DNA of 64,000 bases from Rhodamnia argentea (GCF_020921035.1 NC_063152.1:4259001-4323000), one strand, 5' to 3'. Positions 1 to 12,534 are shown, numbered from the stretch's first letter. Notes: generated by a model not told the origin, from the letters alone. A program made the numbers and translations.

Positions 1-710
1 CGTGCAATTCGCATTCCTCGTTGACCAATGCCTAGTGATGCTATAGTACGCATCCCCCGAATGGTTCTCTAACAACTGTCTCGAATTTTGAATTTGTTAA
101 GTTTGATCGGTCGGTGAAAACTCAGGTGTCAACAATGCGTAATTCACTTTCTCTGGTTTGTAGATCAAGAGTTAAAAGAGACTTCAAAGTTGCTCGTGGA
201 TAACAAATACGCCAGCGCGGTCTTTGCTTGAATGGGCTTTCGGTATTCGATGTTGCACTTGAATAGCTTCCCGGGCTTTGGACATCTTTGCGCCGTGTCT
301 TGCTTCGGGCCTCTTCAAGTGGCTAGTCCCACTTGAGGATTCGCCTGGCAATTGGTTGTCACACGCTATGCCGACAACCTTCTTAACATCATTGGCAATG
401 GTCGCGAGCCAAAATGTCCTCTTAGACATCAGAAATTCTTCTTTGTGAAGCCGTCGCCGTAGTTACATGGCGATTTTCTTCGAGGTAGGGGTTTTGTACG
501 AGGAAGTAAGGGTGATCGGATCCAGATTCGGGTCGGATCCACCCAGGAATCAAAATATTAGACTATCTAGTCCTGGAACCGATCCGGTCCGATTCCTAAA
601 TGGTCTAATGGAGCCGGTCGCTTGACCTTGAAGTGAAATGACAAGACAAGAGTTATCTCGACAAAGAAATGACGGATTGAAATGAACAAAACTAGCAAAC
701 ATAATTCGAG
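1..710. other. Intergenic stretch, no gene recognised
   Basis: The longest open frame (184-429, minus, 81 codons) resembles no family I know. From about 485 to 600 the DNA is rich in GGATC, GGTTC and GATCCGGTCCGA-type words, a degenerate foldback sequence that recurs at 880-1030, 50440-50580, 57770-57880 and 63770-63930. I see no promoter or exon structure. Confidence 0.4.
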
Positions 711-848
711 ATTGAAGACCATGTTCTCGAGCTGCTTTGGCGAGAACTTCCACACGTCCATGGCAAGGACATGCACTCTGGTCGAAGGCTACCTTCGGGA
801 TTCCTTTCTCCAAGCACAACTTCGCGATGAGACGAGGTACTTCTTTAT
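711..848 (-). pseudogene. Orphan fragment of plastid ribosomal protein L18 (uL18c)
   Basis: Read on the minus strand, this stretch gives a frame containing [16 protein letters not shown], then [18 protein letters not shown]. It matches from memory the C-terminal exon of nuclear-encoded chloroplast 50S ribosomal protein L18, whose usual form is [26 protein letters not shown]...AAREHGLQF. The position corresponding to RGGYPYHGR reads QSACPCHGR, and the usual terminal Phe and stop are missing: the frame runs on into unrelated residues. No upstream exons of the gene are visible, and a GGTTC-rich repeat lies immediately upstream at 880-1030. I read it as a decayed duplicated or transposed exon rather than a working gene. 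The family assignment is fairly firm; pseudogene status is inferred from the lost terminus and missing exons. Confidence 0.6.
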
Positions 849-879
849 CTAAATTACCCTTAAGAAATTAAATAATGAT

Positions 880-1030
880 GATGATCGATCCGGTTCGGGC
901 GATTCGGATGGGCAGTTCCACCCCCGAAATTGGGAATCAAACTGAAAATCATTGATTCCAAAAAAATTGAAATTGAAGCCATCCTCCCAAGAATTGGCCG
1001 GTTCAGTCCGGTTCGGGTGGCTCCCATTAC
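880..1030. repeat. GGTTCGG-rich degenerate foldback repeat
   Basis: The stretch is built from CCGGTTCGG, GATTCGG and GAATTGG words that partly pair with one another. Similar sequence occurs at about 485-600, 50440-50580, 57770-57880 and 63770-63930. In the last it brackets tokens such as CGGTTCAATCGG and GAACCGGTTC. It looks like an old miniature element or simple-sequence-derived repeat family. No target-site duplications were identified. Confidence 0.45.
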
Positions 1031-2743
1031 TCACCTCCTATGGGGAAACGTTGAGGCAGGCCTTAGCTAGCGGCATTTGTCCATGCAACTCCTCCCACTT
1101 GTCAAGTTGTTACGTCTCGTCGTCATCCACACTTAGACATTGTTGTCACGAAACTCGCTTGAGGACTCCCTCGACGATTGCACAATGAAGTCCGGATTGC
1201 GAAAAATAGTTAGTATTGTCGTTTCCCATTGCGATATGTAAAGCGCAATTGGATTTTTGTAAGGAGAAAGGAGGAAATCAAATTGATCCACCCTTCATAT
1301 GGTAAAGACTAAAGAGGGTCATGAAGCGTCATGCGGGTGAGGACTAAGGAACGATAATAAATATGAGTTAATACGTCGAGAAATTTCATGCCATAAATTC
1401 ACTCTAAACTAATTTTTTAACCATAAAAAATCTAAATCGATATATCTATGGCAAGTTTACCCTCTATTAGTTTTCTTTAAATTGAGTTAATTTCACGGAA
1501 AATCTCAAACTGATAAATCCGAGATAAACATAGCATAAAAATCTCAAATTAGTACATCCATCAATGGTCACGAGTCATCCAACTTAACAATTTGACTTTA
1601 AATTTAACGGAAACTAAGGAAGAGTAAATTTATCATAAGTGTACCAATTTGGGGGGTTTTTAATGGTCAAAGAATTAGTTTAGCTTAAATTTGTCACATG
1701 TGCCAATTTGGTATTTTTTGTGAATTGACTCGAAAAATATTTATCAATAGTCTTTTTTTCTCTACAATCACTGCATGAATGACCATCGTTAATTTTGTTA
1801 TCCAGTGATCACCAAATTAGTGATTCTTGAATTTTTGGGGCCGAGAAATTGGATTGAGGTTGGACCAAACGATTAGGAGGCCAAACCCGAAAAATAAATC
1901 GGGCATGAGCCCGCCTATGAGGGCAAATGGGTCTAACTCGGAATGAGCGCAATCGACTTAGGGACCGAGCAACGGCACGTCAATGTTAGGATTAGGCACA
2001 TAAGCACAATGAAATAAAGATTTGAGGCGAAAAAGAGAAATCAAGGTATAAAATAAAGTCTATGCTAGTTCATCCTTAAAATATGACTATTTCTAAAAAA
2101 GGATTTCATTATAATTAGCAACTCTCACATCTATATTACAGCTCAAAAAAAAATTGTATATAATAGTAAGTATTTATAAACTCAAACCGAAACTACCAAT
2201 AAAATACAACTTCAACCATAAAACCACTCTGCCATTAAGAGGGCGCTACCATCTTGAGACCCCACCAGGGCGGCCCTTGGATCCCCACTCACTCACCTAG
2301 GAGTGGGACCCGTGCCTTTTCGTAGATAAGGAGCATGAACTACACTCAAACAGTCAACATGGCTTTGTTCCAATCAGGTTCAGTCGTGCGCCGCCCGGTG
2401 ACCAAGCCGATACCGCGATTATATCGAAAACTTCTTTGTGTGGTAACCTTATCATTAACAACCTATTAACCTCTTCTTTAATCCAATTCTCACGGCAACC
2501 TTATTATTAACGACCTGTTTCATCTCCTCGTAAAAGGGAAGGAAGAAGGAACAGGTCATACATATGACAAATCCCAACTTCCACGAGTCCCTCTGACGAC
2601 ACGAGGGAATATGCGCCTCCAGTTGCAGAGTCTACGAACGACAAGTCCCATTTGGCTTTTGCTTCGAGCTTTTATTTGGTCGATCGCCGCCTCACGGAGC
2701 TGCGCACGGAGAGAGCGCAAGTGAGAGCGAGAGAAAGAGAGAG
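1031..2743. other. Intergenic DNA upstream of PTOX
   Basis: This stretch is AT-rich and has no convincing ORF. The last part (about 2560-2743) is the likely 5' UTR and proximal promoter of the plastid terminal oxidase gene, with a purine-rich GAGAGCGAGAGAAAGAGAGAG run just before the ATG at 2744. No TATA box stands out. Confidence 0.4.
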
Positions 2744-5700
2744 ATGGCATCGGCGGCACTCGCCTCGTCGGCGTTCGCGGTGTCGGCGTCGCCGTTGAAG
2801 ACGCGGGCCCGCAGGAATTCGCCTCCGCTTGGCGCGCAAGATCCTTTGAATTTCAAGCCTCTCTCCTCGCGCGCGCTGGTTCCGAGGTAATCCCGCTTTC
2901 ATTTTCCGGTGATCTCTCTCCTGGAGATCAGCAGCTTTGGGTGGTCTTTGTCTTGCCCTTCTGTTGCAATTGTTCTGCTCCTTCTGTATGTTTCTTGTTC
3001 TTAATGTGAAGAAAATGGAAGTGATTCCTGTGGGTTTTCCTCGTTTTCTTTCTTTCTTCCTTAGAAAGAAAAATGGTGCTAGGGCTCCTTCCTTTGATGT
3101 TTAATCACCTCCAAGATTGACCCGAGCCTGAATTTTTCGCTTTGGCCGTTGGCCTTGAATATGCGCCAAGAATGTGGAATAGCTGTAAGGGAATTCTGTC
3201 CTTCTTGTTTGCCTTCTCATCTTTAAGACATTGAAGATGATTTCTTGACCGTTTGTGGGGTAACCAAGCATTTTGCCACTTCCACGCATGAAATTGCCCA
3301 TACAATCTCTCACTGAATTGATGAAGAGCTTTGCCCATTTGTAGCCATGTATATCTGTGTGGCTTATACAATCGAATTTGTTGTCACAATAGCAGTGTAT
3401 GGTGAAAACTTTATGCAGGAAAATCTAACTATGCAAGATAATGGAGAAAGTGGTCTTTTCTCTCAGCTTCCGATTTCCAATTGTTCTGGAAAGCACATGG
3501 ATTGGACAGTCCAGTAGACTGTGTTAACTGTGCTAAGGATCTGAATTAAGCTGAAGAATTGCTAAATTAAAGGAGATCGAACAACTTAGTCTCTCAAATA
3601 TTTGTTGGGAGGGCCATTTACAGTGGACAAAGTCTTATCAGTGCACCTCTATCATGTGTAACTGCCCTTTACCATACTTGCCACTTGGAATCTAAAAAAT
3701 TAAACGGGCGAAAACTATTTGTGCTGTCAACAAAGCCAAAAAGTCCCAGGATGAGTAAAATTAGGGTCCAAAAGTCCAAACACTCCAGAGGATGCATGAT
3801 AGAAGATGGAAGAATGTTTTTTCCACTTCTTCTTGACTGAGCATTCCTTGGTTGAGCAACTGGCAATGCATTCGAATGCTGTGATGATGATTTTGTTCCA
3901 GAGCAATTAGTGCTACATGTGATGTCATTGTGTGTATTTCGCTATTCTTGGCTAAAAGATAAGTATTTGACCTAACAACTTTGTCATTTGCCAATCAAAA
4001 AGCTTGGCAGAATAAGTGGTTATGTATTTGTTGGGCATAACTTCTCTATTATTCATAGACCTTTTGGGTGAGAAATGACACTGGTCATGTGAACTAGGTC
4101 ATATTCAATTGAGAAAAGAGTTTAAGGTCAAAAGTTTAAAAGAAATCACTCAATCACAACCCTAGTCCTTCGACCAACCTCTCTTCTTGAGGACACAATG
4201 GGGTCTTTCCTAAATATTGGAGGCAGGGTTTCCTCGATTGAAATTATTTTAAATGGGAACAATGAGAATTATGCATTTGTTCCAATTATTTCGTTAAATA
4301 TGTGTTGAGGTATCATATACCTCTGAGTAATAATACTAGGCATTGTTTTCTGGAAATCGTGAATGGTGTCCAGTAACAGCGAAAAACCATGTTTGTCAAG
4401 CATGGTGGGTGGCTAGGCCAAGCATACTGAAAAAGAAATTCTTCATCATGGCAAGCAAAAGCATGTACTAAAACATGACAGTGTTGCAATCGCAAATGCT
4501 CAAAGCGTACAGACATATGTCATCAATCATGGAAGCCAAATCAATTATGTATAAAGTGGTTGAGCATTTGGTTGGTACATGACGGTGTTGCTCCACCGAA
4601 TGCCTGGTGGAGCTTATGGCAAAAAATTAGTCGTCATGGCATGCCAAATTTCAAGCAACATCGTCATGTACCAATGCTCCTATGAGTGTCACTTGTATTT
4701 ACTGTTTTTAGGATTAGTTCAAGATAGGTGATTATTCTTTTTCTTCATCTCAGTGATTTCTTATATATGTTTCTCATGATTCCCTAGAAAATGCTGTCCT
4801 GTAAGATCAGCACTTTTGCAAGACAATGACGAGAAAGTAGTCATTGAGGAGTCATTTGAATCAAAGAGCATCTTTGATAAGGAGAGGAATAGAAGCAGTG
4901 ATGGTACATCTGAGAGTTCTTCTGCCAGCGACCTAGAAAGATGGATTATCAAGCTCGAGCAATCTGTCAATATCTTTCTTACAGTAAGGCCTTCCATCCA
5001 CCTCTGTAGATGAAGGAGCAAATTGATAGATGCACTATTGATCCAAAATAGTTAGCTTTAGTGTTAAATAAAAAGGTTTCCATTCTGAGAAGGAGAAGAC
5101 AAAAATGGAGTTTTCAGTCTTGTAGTTATTCTTTCTGGCGTCGTGCCTCAGTTAGTACTTTAGAGATTAAAGGCATTGTAATTTTTCATTTCACAGTTGC
5201 ACGGATGTTATGCTAATATCTGTAGCTTATAACCTCTTTCCAGGACACGGTGATTAAGATTCTGGATACTTTGTACAGTGATCGGCACTATGCAAGGTTC
5301 TTTGTACTGGAAACCATTGCAAGAGTTCCTTATTTTGGTGAGTCGTCAAGCTCATAAAAATAGGACCATGGTTTTTAATTCCATCATATGCTCTATGTCC
5401 TGACGACACTGTTTAAATTTTGAGAAAGGTGTTGTGTAATAGTTGAGGCATGCATGAAGTTATCAGAATATTGACTGGACTAACTATGCATTTTGTGTAT
5501 AAGGAGATGAACTGAAATGACAATTTCACACACCAATGTCAAGAAGTGGGAAGTTTTCTTGTATATGCTCTATAGGAATAATGGTTAACGTCAATTTTTT
5601 CTTCTTTTGGCAGCTTTCATGTCAGTTCTACATATGTATGAGAGTTTTGGTTGGTGGAGGAGGGCTGACTATTTGAAAGTCCATTTTGCTGAAAGCTGGA

Positions 5701-7595
5701 ATGAAATGCACCATTTGCTTATCATGGAAGTAATGTCTTTCTATTTGCTTTTTGAATGTATATATCAGATACCGACTTTCTGATAAGAGCTCTGCAAAGC
5801 AAACTAAATATCTTTTTGTAAGTTGGTTCAGTTTGTTGATAAGGTTGAGGATTTTATACAGGAATTAGGGGGGAATGCTTGGTGGTTTGACCGCTTTCTT
5901 GCCCAACACATTGCCATCTTTTACTACTTGATGACAGTCTTCATGTATGCATTAAGCCCAAGAATGGCATGTAAGTTTGCATATATCTTCTATAGAACTG
6001 TCATGCCTTAGTATCTGGAGATTACCGATTGCTCAAAGCCAGTGGCCACTAGAGCATTACTTATATAGTTTAAACTTTGTCATCACATTAATGGAGCCGA
6101 CAAGTAACTGCTTCAGTTATCATATCTTTTCTCCAGACTAAGTCTTCTCCTGAATGGTGAAAGAGTTCAATTGGGAGGAGAGTGTAGTTGGGGGTTGTTT
6201 ATGTTGCACATTATCATTTTTCAACAGGTTGAAATGATTATGTATTTGGAATTTCTGTTCTCCAGATCACTTTTCTGAATGTGTAGAGAGCCATGCATTT
6301 TCAACTTATGACAAATTTCTCAAGGCCCAAGGAGGTGAGATCAGAAGGTCTTGAAATTTGTTCTTTCATTCAATCCTGATGCAGTTATACATGGATGCAA
6401 GGCGGACTTACTCTATCTTAAAGAAAGAACTCATGTAACTGAGGGTTCCTCATTTGAATTGAAAAAAGGAAAAAAGGAAAAAAGGAGGAGGGATGTTCTT
6501 ATGTGGATGTTTGAGACTGCACATGATGGGTTAGCAATGAGAGTGTTCCATGTTGGAATTTGAATCGCTGAAAAATCACATTGACAGCATGACAGGGAAT
6601 GGCATTATTTCATTTTTGCCTGACATCACATTCGAGGTTTTGTACAATCTTTAGATCATTTTATGGCAGTCTCGTGGGTGACACCGATCATGTTTTTGCA
6701 TGAAGCATCCTTGAGAGTAAATTCTAGCCAATATATGCATGATAGATCTGGTTGTGCCTACTGTATTTTGACCAGCAGTTTCATTGCAGAGGAATTGAAA
6801 AAGTTGCCTGCACCTGAGGTCGCCGTAAAATACTACACTGGGGATGACATGTACCTGTTTGGTAAGTTCGTTTTATATGTGTTGTCCTATTGCTGTATGG
6901 CCAATTTTCTTTGTTTTGTCATTTGTCATGTTAACTATTAACATCTTTCATAAATTTGTTCAGATGAATTTCAAACTTCCAGACCACCTCAGTCTCGGAG
7001 GCCAAAAATAGGTAAGTGATTGCTTGCTGCATGTCTGAACCTAAGATTTTTCCTTTTTAGCTCCTACAAGGAACACATATGCTCATGATAAGTAGGTACA
7101 GAGTGTCCCATTATATCTAGTCATAAAAAGGTTCAACAGCTTGTCTGGCACACTGTAGGCCGTAGTTTGTTTTTCATGTGAAGGGTGTTAGTGGGGTTGG
7201 CAAGACCGTATATGATGTTGTCTATTCCAACTAGTAATAATCAGAGGATACAGGAGCTTGCTGGTGTTTTGGTTGTCCAACTATTATTAGCTTTAAATCT
7301 TTCTAAAGAGCATTGAAGATCAATTTTGAATGTATCAGCTGAACTTGGTTTTTTCCTGTATTGTTACTCTTTGTCAGAGAACTTGTACGACGTGTTCCTT
7401 AACATCAGAGATGATGAAGCTGAACACTGTAAGACGATGAAGGCATGTCAGACGCATGGGACGCTTCAGTCGCCTCATTCAAACCCAGAGTATGCTTTTG
7501 AAGATGACTTGGGTTGCGTACTTCCTCAGGCAGACTGTGAGGGTATTGTTGATTGTATAAAGAAATCTGTTGATCCTTCCCAAAACCAAGGCTAA
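2744..7595 (+). CDS. PTOX: Plastid terminal oxidase (plastoquinol oxidase, IMMUTANS), nine exons
   Basis: This non-haem di-iron quinol oxidase of the alternative-oxidase family oxidises plastoquinol with O2 on the stromal face of thylakoids. It supports phytoene desaturation in carotenoid synthesis and acts as a redox safety valve. Exons: 2744-2886, 4788-4983, 5244-5337, 5614-5729, 5862-5970, 6266-6334, 6790-6861, 6964-7011 and 7378-7595. All junctions are GT-AG and in phase, giving 354 residues (Arabidopsis about 351). The first 50-60 residues are Ser/Ala/Arg-rich, as in a chloroplast transit peptide. All six iron ligands known for the family are present at the Arabidopsis positions: E136 (in FVLETIARVPYF), E175 and H178 (NEMHH), E227 (ECVES), E296 and H299 (DDEAEH). 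The 16-codon exon 8 (DEFQTSRPPQSRRPKI), diagnostic of PTOX versus mitochondrial AOX, is retained. The gene looks intact; the first intron is about 1.9 kb. Confidence 0.96.
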
Positions 7596-7690
7596 AAAGG
7601 GGAGCGACAAGCTACAATTTTAAGGTTTTGTATAGTTATTGTATAAAGAGACGATATAGCAAAATCATTCCGGATGTCATAGCCGAGAAT

Positions 7691-7696
7691 AATAAA
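7691..7696 (+). terminator. Polyadenylation signal of PTOX
   Basis: A canonical AATAAA lies 96 bases after the PTOX stop codon, in AT-rich DNA, followed by T-rich sequence. Confidence 0.6.
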
Positions 7697-8744
7697 TGTC
7701 TTTGTGACCCTTTTCCATTATTTTGCACTGTATCTTTGTGAATGGGTGTTCATTTTGTAAGCCCCGGTGCACTACTGTTCGGCCTCTTTTGGTTCACCAT
7801 GACCAAATTGGTTATCCAATTCTAGGGTGAGCTGATCAAGGTGTAAAAAGAATTCTCGGTGATTTTTATGTCGCACTGTTCGATGATGCGATCAATCCTT
7901 CCGTTTGAATGCACTGTTGAAAGCATTGAGTTTCTGTTTCTGATAATTTCCTTGTTAGCACAAGTTCTTCCATTGGGAGATGTAAGTGTGTATTAAGTTC
8001 TAGATGCATTTCACATCCCATGGCTTTCACAGTAATGATCTAAGGTTGGATCTACTCTGTTGAATTGAACAGGTCAAGATATGGTGCATAAGGTAGGAGG
8101 CAAGTGTTCTTAGCATTTACATGAGAGCAAATGTTTGTTCTGTCAAGTACCAACCTGGATCTAGCACTCATGCTGCGGCTTGTATCTGCTTGTCTCAGTC
8201 TATGAATTAACCAATGGATTCCCGTTTAGGACATGAAATTCTAGACAGATCAGCAGGCCTTTTGTGCATTTTTTAGTTAAGTTGTGCTTGTTATAACCTG
8301 ACTTGACGCTTACCTCAAAACATGCTCAATGCAGCATCTTGATCTTATATGCAACCGAGTAAGTCTCACATCTGGAAGCTCCACAGGTTAGACATATGCG
8401 ACATCACCGTGGATCGTCGGTGATATTGATGATGGCTCATCTCTCATTGACATATTGTCGGTGTTTCTACACGGGCCATCCCCAATCCTACTGATCGGCA
8501 TCGGTTTGCTTCTTCTGACAAGAATGAGACTGCTGATGAGGATGCAAGTTCGTATTTTATTTGTGCCGAAGTCTGAAGAACGATAGTTCAGCTATGAGCA
8601 GTCGAGGTACGATTAAGGTACGTATAACCTGAATGTTTAGCTTAAGGAAGAAATAATAGAGATTGTCACGAAGGTTGCGCATCAATATGCATGCAGAACT
8701 GTTAGGCACACTGGAACGAGATTTTAATGTTAGTCTCTAACTTC
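7697..8744. other. Intergenic DNA downstream of PTOX
   Basis: No ORF, RNA gene or clear repeat was recognised. The composition resembles 3' flanking DNA of the upstream gene. Confidence 0.35.
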
Positions 8745-9789
8745 CATTTTGAATAGAGAGAGAATTGTTTCTAGCTCCTAAAAAAAATGTTAGTTAATCA
8801 TCATCATAAGTGAAGCGATAGGCTCAACTATGGGCCGGGCCGGCCGGGTCGGGCCAAAATCCGACGACGGGGCCTGCGGTACTTCCTTGTCTGTTGTCTA
8901 ACGTTTGTGGCTTCGCAGTATTTGCGCTTTCAACAGTTGGATTTCAAGAAGATGAAGAAGCAAACGGCACCGTACGGCCCCGTTGAGCTGTCAATTCTCC
9001 CCCGCTCGACTGTCGTCCTCCGTTTTGGAATCTATTATACGATCGCGATCCCACCTAATCCTTAAAAATTTGGCAAAATGACATCGATGGTCCGTAAACA
9101 TAAATTATGATCTAACGTGTAACGTGGTTCTCGAACTTTTAATTTGTTCAAAATAATCCATAAACTTTAGCATAATATTCGGTATGGTCCTTGAACTTTT
9201 AATATGTTCAAAATAGTCCCTGAATTTTTCGCACATGTTCAATTAATAAAAGGACGGTATTAAACATGTACCAAAAGTCCGGGGATCGTACGAAATAAAT
9301 TAAGAATTTAATGACACATTACATACTGAATCGAAATTCATGAATCATTTGTCGCATTATGCTATCCCTAAAATTTTCTCGGGCATGTCGGCGTCACGAG
9401 TCATGTCCCGACTCTTTCGGCGTGTCCCAAGGGACTCTTGTCGGAAAAGCAAATGACCTTTTGGAAGGAAAAGGCGTCAACGTGCAACTTGTGATCCGCA
9501 CGGATCATCATCATCTATCTTTCTGAGGAAAGAGATCCGTCTGGGACAAGGAAAGGGAAGTAAGTGTTAGGAGATGGGTCCATCCCCCCGCGGTCGCCGG
9601 GTAACTTCGGTGAAGTCGCGATCTTCCACCTACTTACTACGTAAATTCTAAAGCAAAAACCGTACCAAAGCCTCTTTCCGAGTGAGGTCGGGTCGGCCTA
9701 GCGTCCGACACACGAGCCGCGAGTATTTGTCGCGATCTCATGCATGGTCCACATTCAAAATCAAGAAAATTACAACATAAAAAAAAAAT

Positions 9790-10192
9790 TGTACTTGTGC
9801 CAAATCAGTGGTAAATATTTTGGCAACTTGTCAATTTTGATGGGAAATTACCGACGTGGACGCCTATCGTCCTACTTGGCAAAGCCATCGTGGGCGTAGA
9901 TAATTTTTTAAAAAAATTTCTTTTCTTTTTTTAATTGTGTCGGCGGCCTCGCAGGCGGCCGAGGCCTAGCTAAGGGCCTTCGCGGCCCCACGTGTCGCAG
10001 GCGAGGGCCCAACTATGTGATGTAAGATGACCAATAGTCATGTTAGCAATCTCCAGTCAAAATTGGCCGAAATGACTCAATTGGCAAATTATCAAAAGGT
10101 TTAAAACTAAATTTATCAAATTGAAAGGTTTCACACTGAATTGACATATATGGAGTAGGCTTAGTACTTTTTGGTAATTTTTACCATCCGAA
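9790..10192. mobile_element. Foldback MITE (family M), partly truncated at the left
   Basis: The right arm, read inward, ends GGTAAAAATTACCAAAAAG and continues through sequence rich in CAATTCAGTGTG-, GCCAATTGAGTCA- and CCAATTTTGAC-type words. The left arm has the mirrored words plus GACGTGGACGCC and ATCGTCCTACTTGGCA. The centre (about 9945-10010) is a GC-rich core with GGCGGCCTCGCAGGCGG. The same architecture recurs at 11895-12309, 39869-40040, 44335-44965, 49010-49405, 53722-54180 and 57042-57735. No transposase is encoded, so the element is non-autonomous. Confidence 0.7.
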
Positions 10193-10417
10193 CCATTCCG
10201 CTTGACGTTCAAGTAGCTCTAAAGGTACCACCATGCCGCGGTGGTTCACCCTCAGGACGCCTGAGTTTACTTGCATGGCCAAATTCTCCTTGTCCACTTT
10301 CATGCACGCCACGGAGTTGGAAAATGTGGTCAGAACTTTTGCATTCGCGAGCGTGGTGCCCTTTTGCCAGTTGAGCGGCCTTGGCCGAGACCGAGCAGTA
10401 TCAACATATGCTGGTAG
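10181..10417 (-). pseudogene. Unrecognised terminal-exon-like fragment, copy 1 (78 codons)
   Basis: On the minus strand a good acceptor (CTCTTTCAG) at 10418 opens a 237-bp frame. It contains GTTLANAKVLTTFSNS, KENLAMQVNSG and NHRGMVVPLELLERQ, and ends in a TAA supplied by the terminal sequence of the adjoining foldback transposon. I do not recognise the protein family. The paralogous copy at 12298-12534 has the same length and frame but differs at 13 of 78 residues. Most nucleotide changes alter the residue, which suggests relaxed constraint. No upstream exons were found, so this is most likely a truncated gene piece carried by the duplication. Confidence 0.45.
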
Positions 10418-10794
10418 CTGAAAGAGGGATTTTACACTCACTCCATGATAATGATTGTTCCTATGTCAACCTCATATAGTCGAACCGATTCGAAATGAAT
10501 CAATCGAACGAAAACCGTTAAAGGTTTGGTTCAATTCCACTCTGAGCTTTCGGTTCGGTTCGGTCTTGAGACAATTGAAATCATACTAGTCCTCGGCATA
10601 GAGGACCCGAGTGCCCGTGCCCTGTTCCTCAACGCTCGAGCCGGGGTCTATCGAGGCCGCACTCGGGACTCTAGTGCTCGTATTTGGTTTCTCGATTGCT
10701 CATGCGCAAGTTACTAGCATTCAAATAGCGTATGTATTTTTAGGAAAATCAAATCAGATTTTTCATACGAAATATCAACAAATATTATCATTTT

Positions 10795-10795
<1 letters not shown>

Positions 10796-10826
<31 letters not shown>
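10796..10826. repeat. (GA)n microsatellite at the duplication junction
   Basis: About 14 GA units lie exactly where copy 1 of the 2.1-kb block passes into copy 2. The corresponding place at the start of copy 1 (about 8755) has only a short GAGAGAGA, so the tract has expanded in one copy. Confidence 0.8.
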
Positions 10827-10828
<2 letters not shown>

Positions 10829-11894
10829 GTTTCTACTTCTAGCTCCCAAAAATGTTCAGTTAATCATCATCATAAGTGAAGCGATATTCGTCCAAAAAAA
10901 AAAAAAGTGAAGCGATAGGCTCAACTATGGGCCGGGCCGGGTCGGGCCAAAATCCCACGACGGAGACTGCGGTACTTCCTTGTCTGTCGTCTACATTCGT
11001 GGCTTCCTTGCGCTTTCAATAGTTGGATTTCAAGAAGATGAAGAAGCGAACGGCACCGTATGGGCCCGTTGAGTCGTCGTCGGTTCTCCCCAGCTTATTT
11101 GTCGTCCAACATTCGGGAATGTGATCGTGATCCTACCTAATCCTTAAAAATTTGGAAAATTGACATAAATGGTGCATAAAATTTTAGTCCAATGTACAAT
11201 GCGATCTCTGAATTTTTAATCTATTCAATGTGGTCTCTAAATTTTAGCACAATGTTCAATATGGTTCATGAACTTTCAATTATTCAATGTAATCCCCGAA
11301 CTTTTGATACATATTTAATGTAATTCCTATGCTGCATGAAAAAGTTTAATAATGTTTCTAATCTTAAATTAATGGAAGAACATACATTAAACATGTACCA
11401 AAAGTTCGATAATCACATGAAACAAATTAAGAATCTAAGGATCCTATTATATATTGAGACAAAATTTAGGAATCATTTGTCTCATTATTCGTATAATTTT
11501 CTCCAGGCATGTCGGCATCACGAGTCGTGTCCGGACTCTTTCGGCGTGTCCCAAGGAACTCTTGTCGGAAAAGCAAAGGACCCTTCGGAAGTAAAAGGTG
11601 TCAGTCATCCGCACGGATCATCATCTATCTTCTTTTCTAGGAAAGAGACGCGTGCGGATTGCGGAGAAGGAAAGGGGAGAGTTGAGAGATGGGGTCCATC
11701 CCCCGCGGTCGCCGGTAGCTTCGGTGAAGTCGCGATCTGCCACCGACTTACTACGTAAATTCTAAAGCAAAAACCGTACCAAAGCCTCTTTCCGAGTGAG
11801 GTCGGGTCGGCCTAGCGTCCAGCACACGAGCCGCGAGCGTTTGTCGCGATCTCATGCACGGTCCACATTCAAAATCAAGAAAATGACAACAACA

Positions 11895-12309
11895 AAAAAA
11901 AAAAATTATACTTGTGCCAAATCAGTCGGCAACTTGTCGATTTTGATCGGAAATCAGCGACGTGAATGCCTATCGTCCTACTTGGCAAAGCCATCATGGG
12001 CGTAGATAATTTTTTAAATGTTTTTCTTTTTTTCTTTTCTTTTTTTTTAATTGTGTCGATGGCTCTCGCAAGCCACCAAGGCCTCTCTAGGGGCCTTCGC
12101 GGCCCCCCGTGTCGCAAGCGAGAGCCCAACCGTGTGATGTAAGATAACCGGTATTCACGTTAGCAATTTCCGGTCAAAATGGGCCGAAATGACTCAATTG
12201 GCAAATTGTCAAAATGTTTAAGATCAAATTTATCGAATTGAAAGGTTTCACATTGAATTGACACAAATTCAGTAGGTTTAGTGCTTTTTGGTAATTTTTA
12301 CCATCCGAA
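11895..12309. mobile_element. Foldback MITE (family M), duplicate inside copy 2
   Basis: It is collinear with the element at 9790-10192: the same GACGTGAATGCC and ATCGTCCTACTTGGCA words, the same GC-rich core (about 12055-12125) and the same right terminus abutting the exon-like fragment. Its presence in both copies at the same place shows that insertion preceded the 2.1-kb duplication. Confidence 0.7.
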
Positions 12310-12534
12310 CCAATACGCTTGACGTTCAAGTAGCTCTAAAGGTACCACCATGCCGCGGTGGTTCGCCCTTAGGAGGCCGGAGTTTACTTGCATGCCCAAA
12401 TTCTCCTTGTACACTTTCATGCACCCCACGGAGTTGGAAAATGAGGTCAGAACTTTCGCATTCGCGAGCGTGGTGCCCTTTTGCCCATTGAACGGCCTTG
12501 GCCGGGACCGAGCAATATCAACGGATGCTAGTTG
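12298..12534 (-). pseudogene. Unrecognised terminal-exon-like fragment, copy 2 (78 codons)
   Basis: This is the paralogue of the fragment at 10181-10417. A TTTCAG acceptor lies at 12535 and an uninterrupted 237-bp frame follows with GTTLANAKVLTSFSNS, KENLGMQVNSG and NHRGMVVPLELLERQ, ending at the TAA of the transposon terminus. The family is unknown. That both copies stay open may simply reflect a recent duplication. Confidence 0.45.

Larger units (their letters stand above)
8745..10795. repeat. Tandem segmental duplication of about 2.1 kb, copy 1
   Basis: This block is repeated almost immediately downstream (10796-12920). Shared landmarks in the same order are a GGGCCGGGCC word followed by GTCGGGCCAAAATCC (8828 / 10929), a GAAGATGAAGAAGC word (8947 / 11035), CTCTTTCGGCGTGTCCCAAG (9412 / 11533), the foldback transposon (about 9790-10192 / 11895-12309) and the exon-like fragment (10181-10417 / 12298-12534). 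The offset is about 2.1 kb throughout, so this is one tandem event. No intact gene lies inside. Confidence 0.85.
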
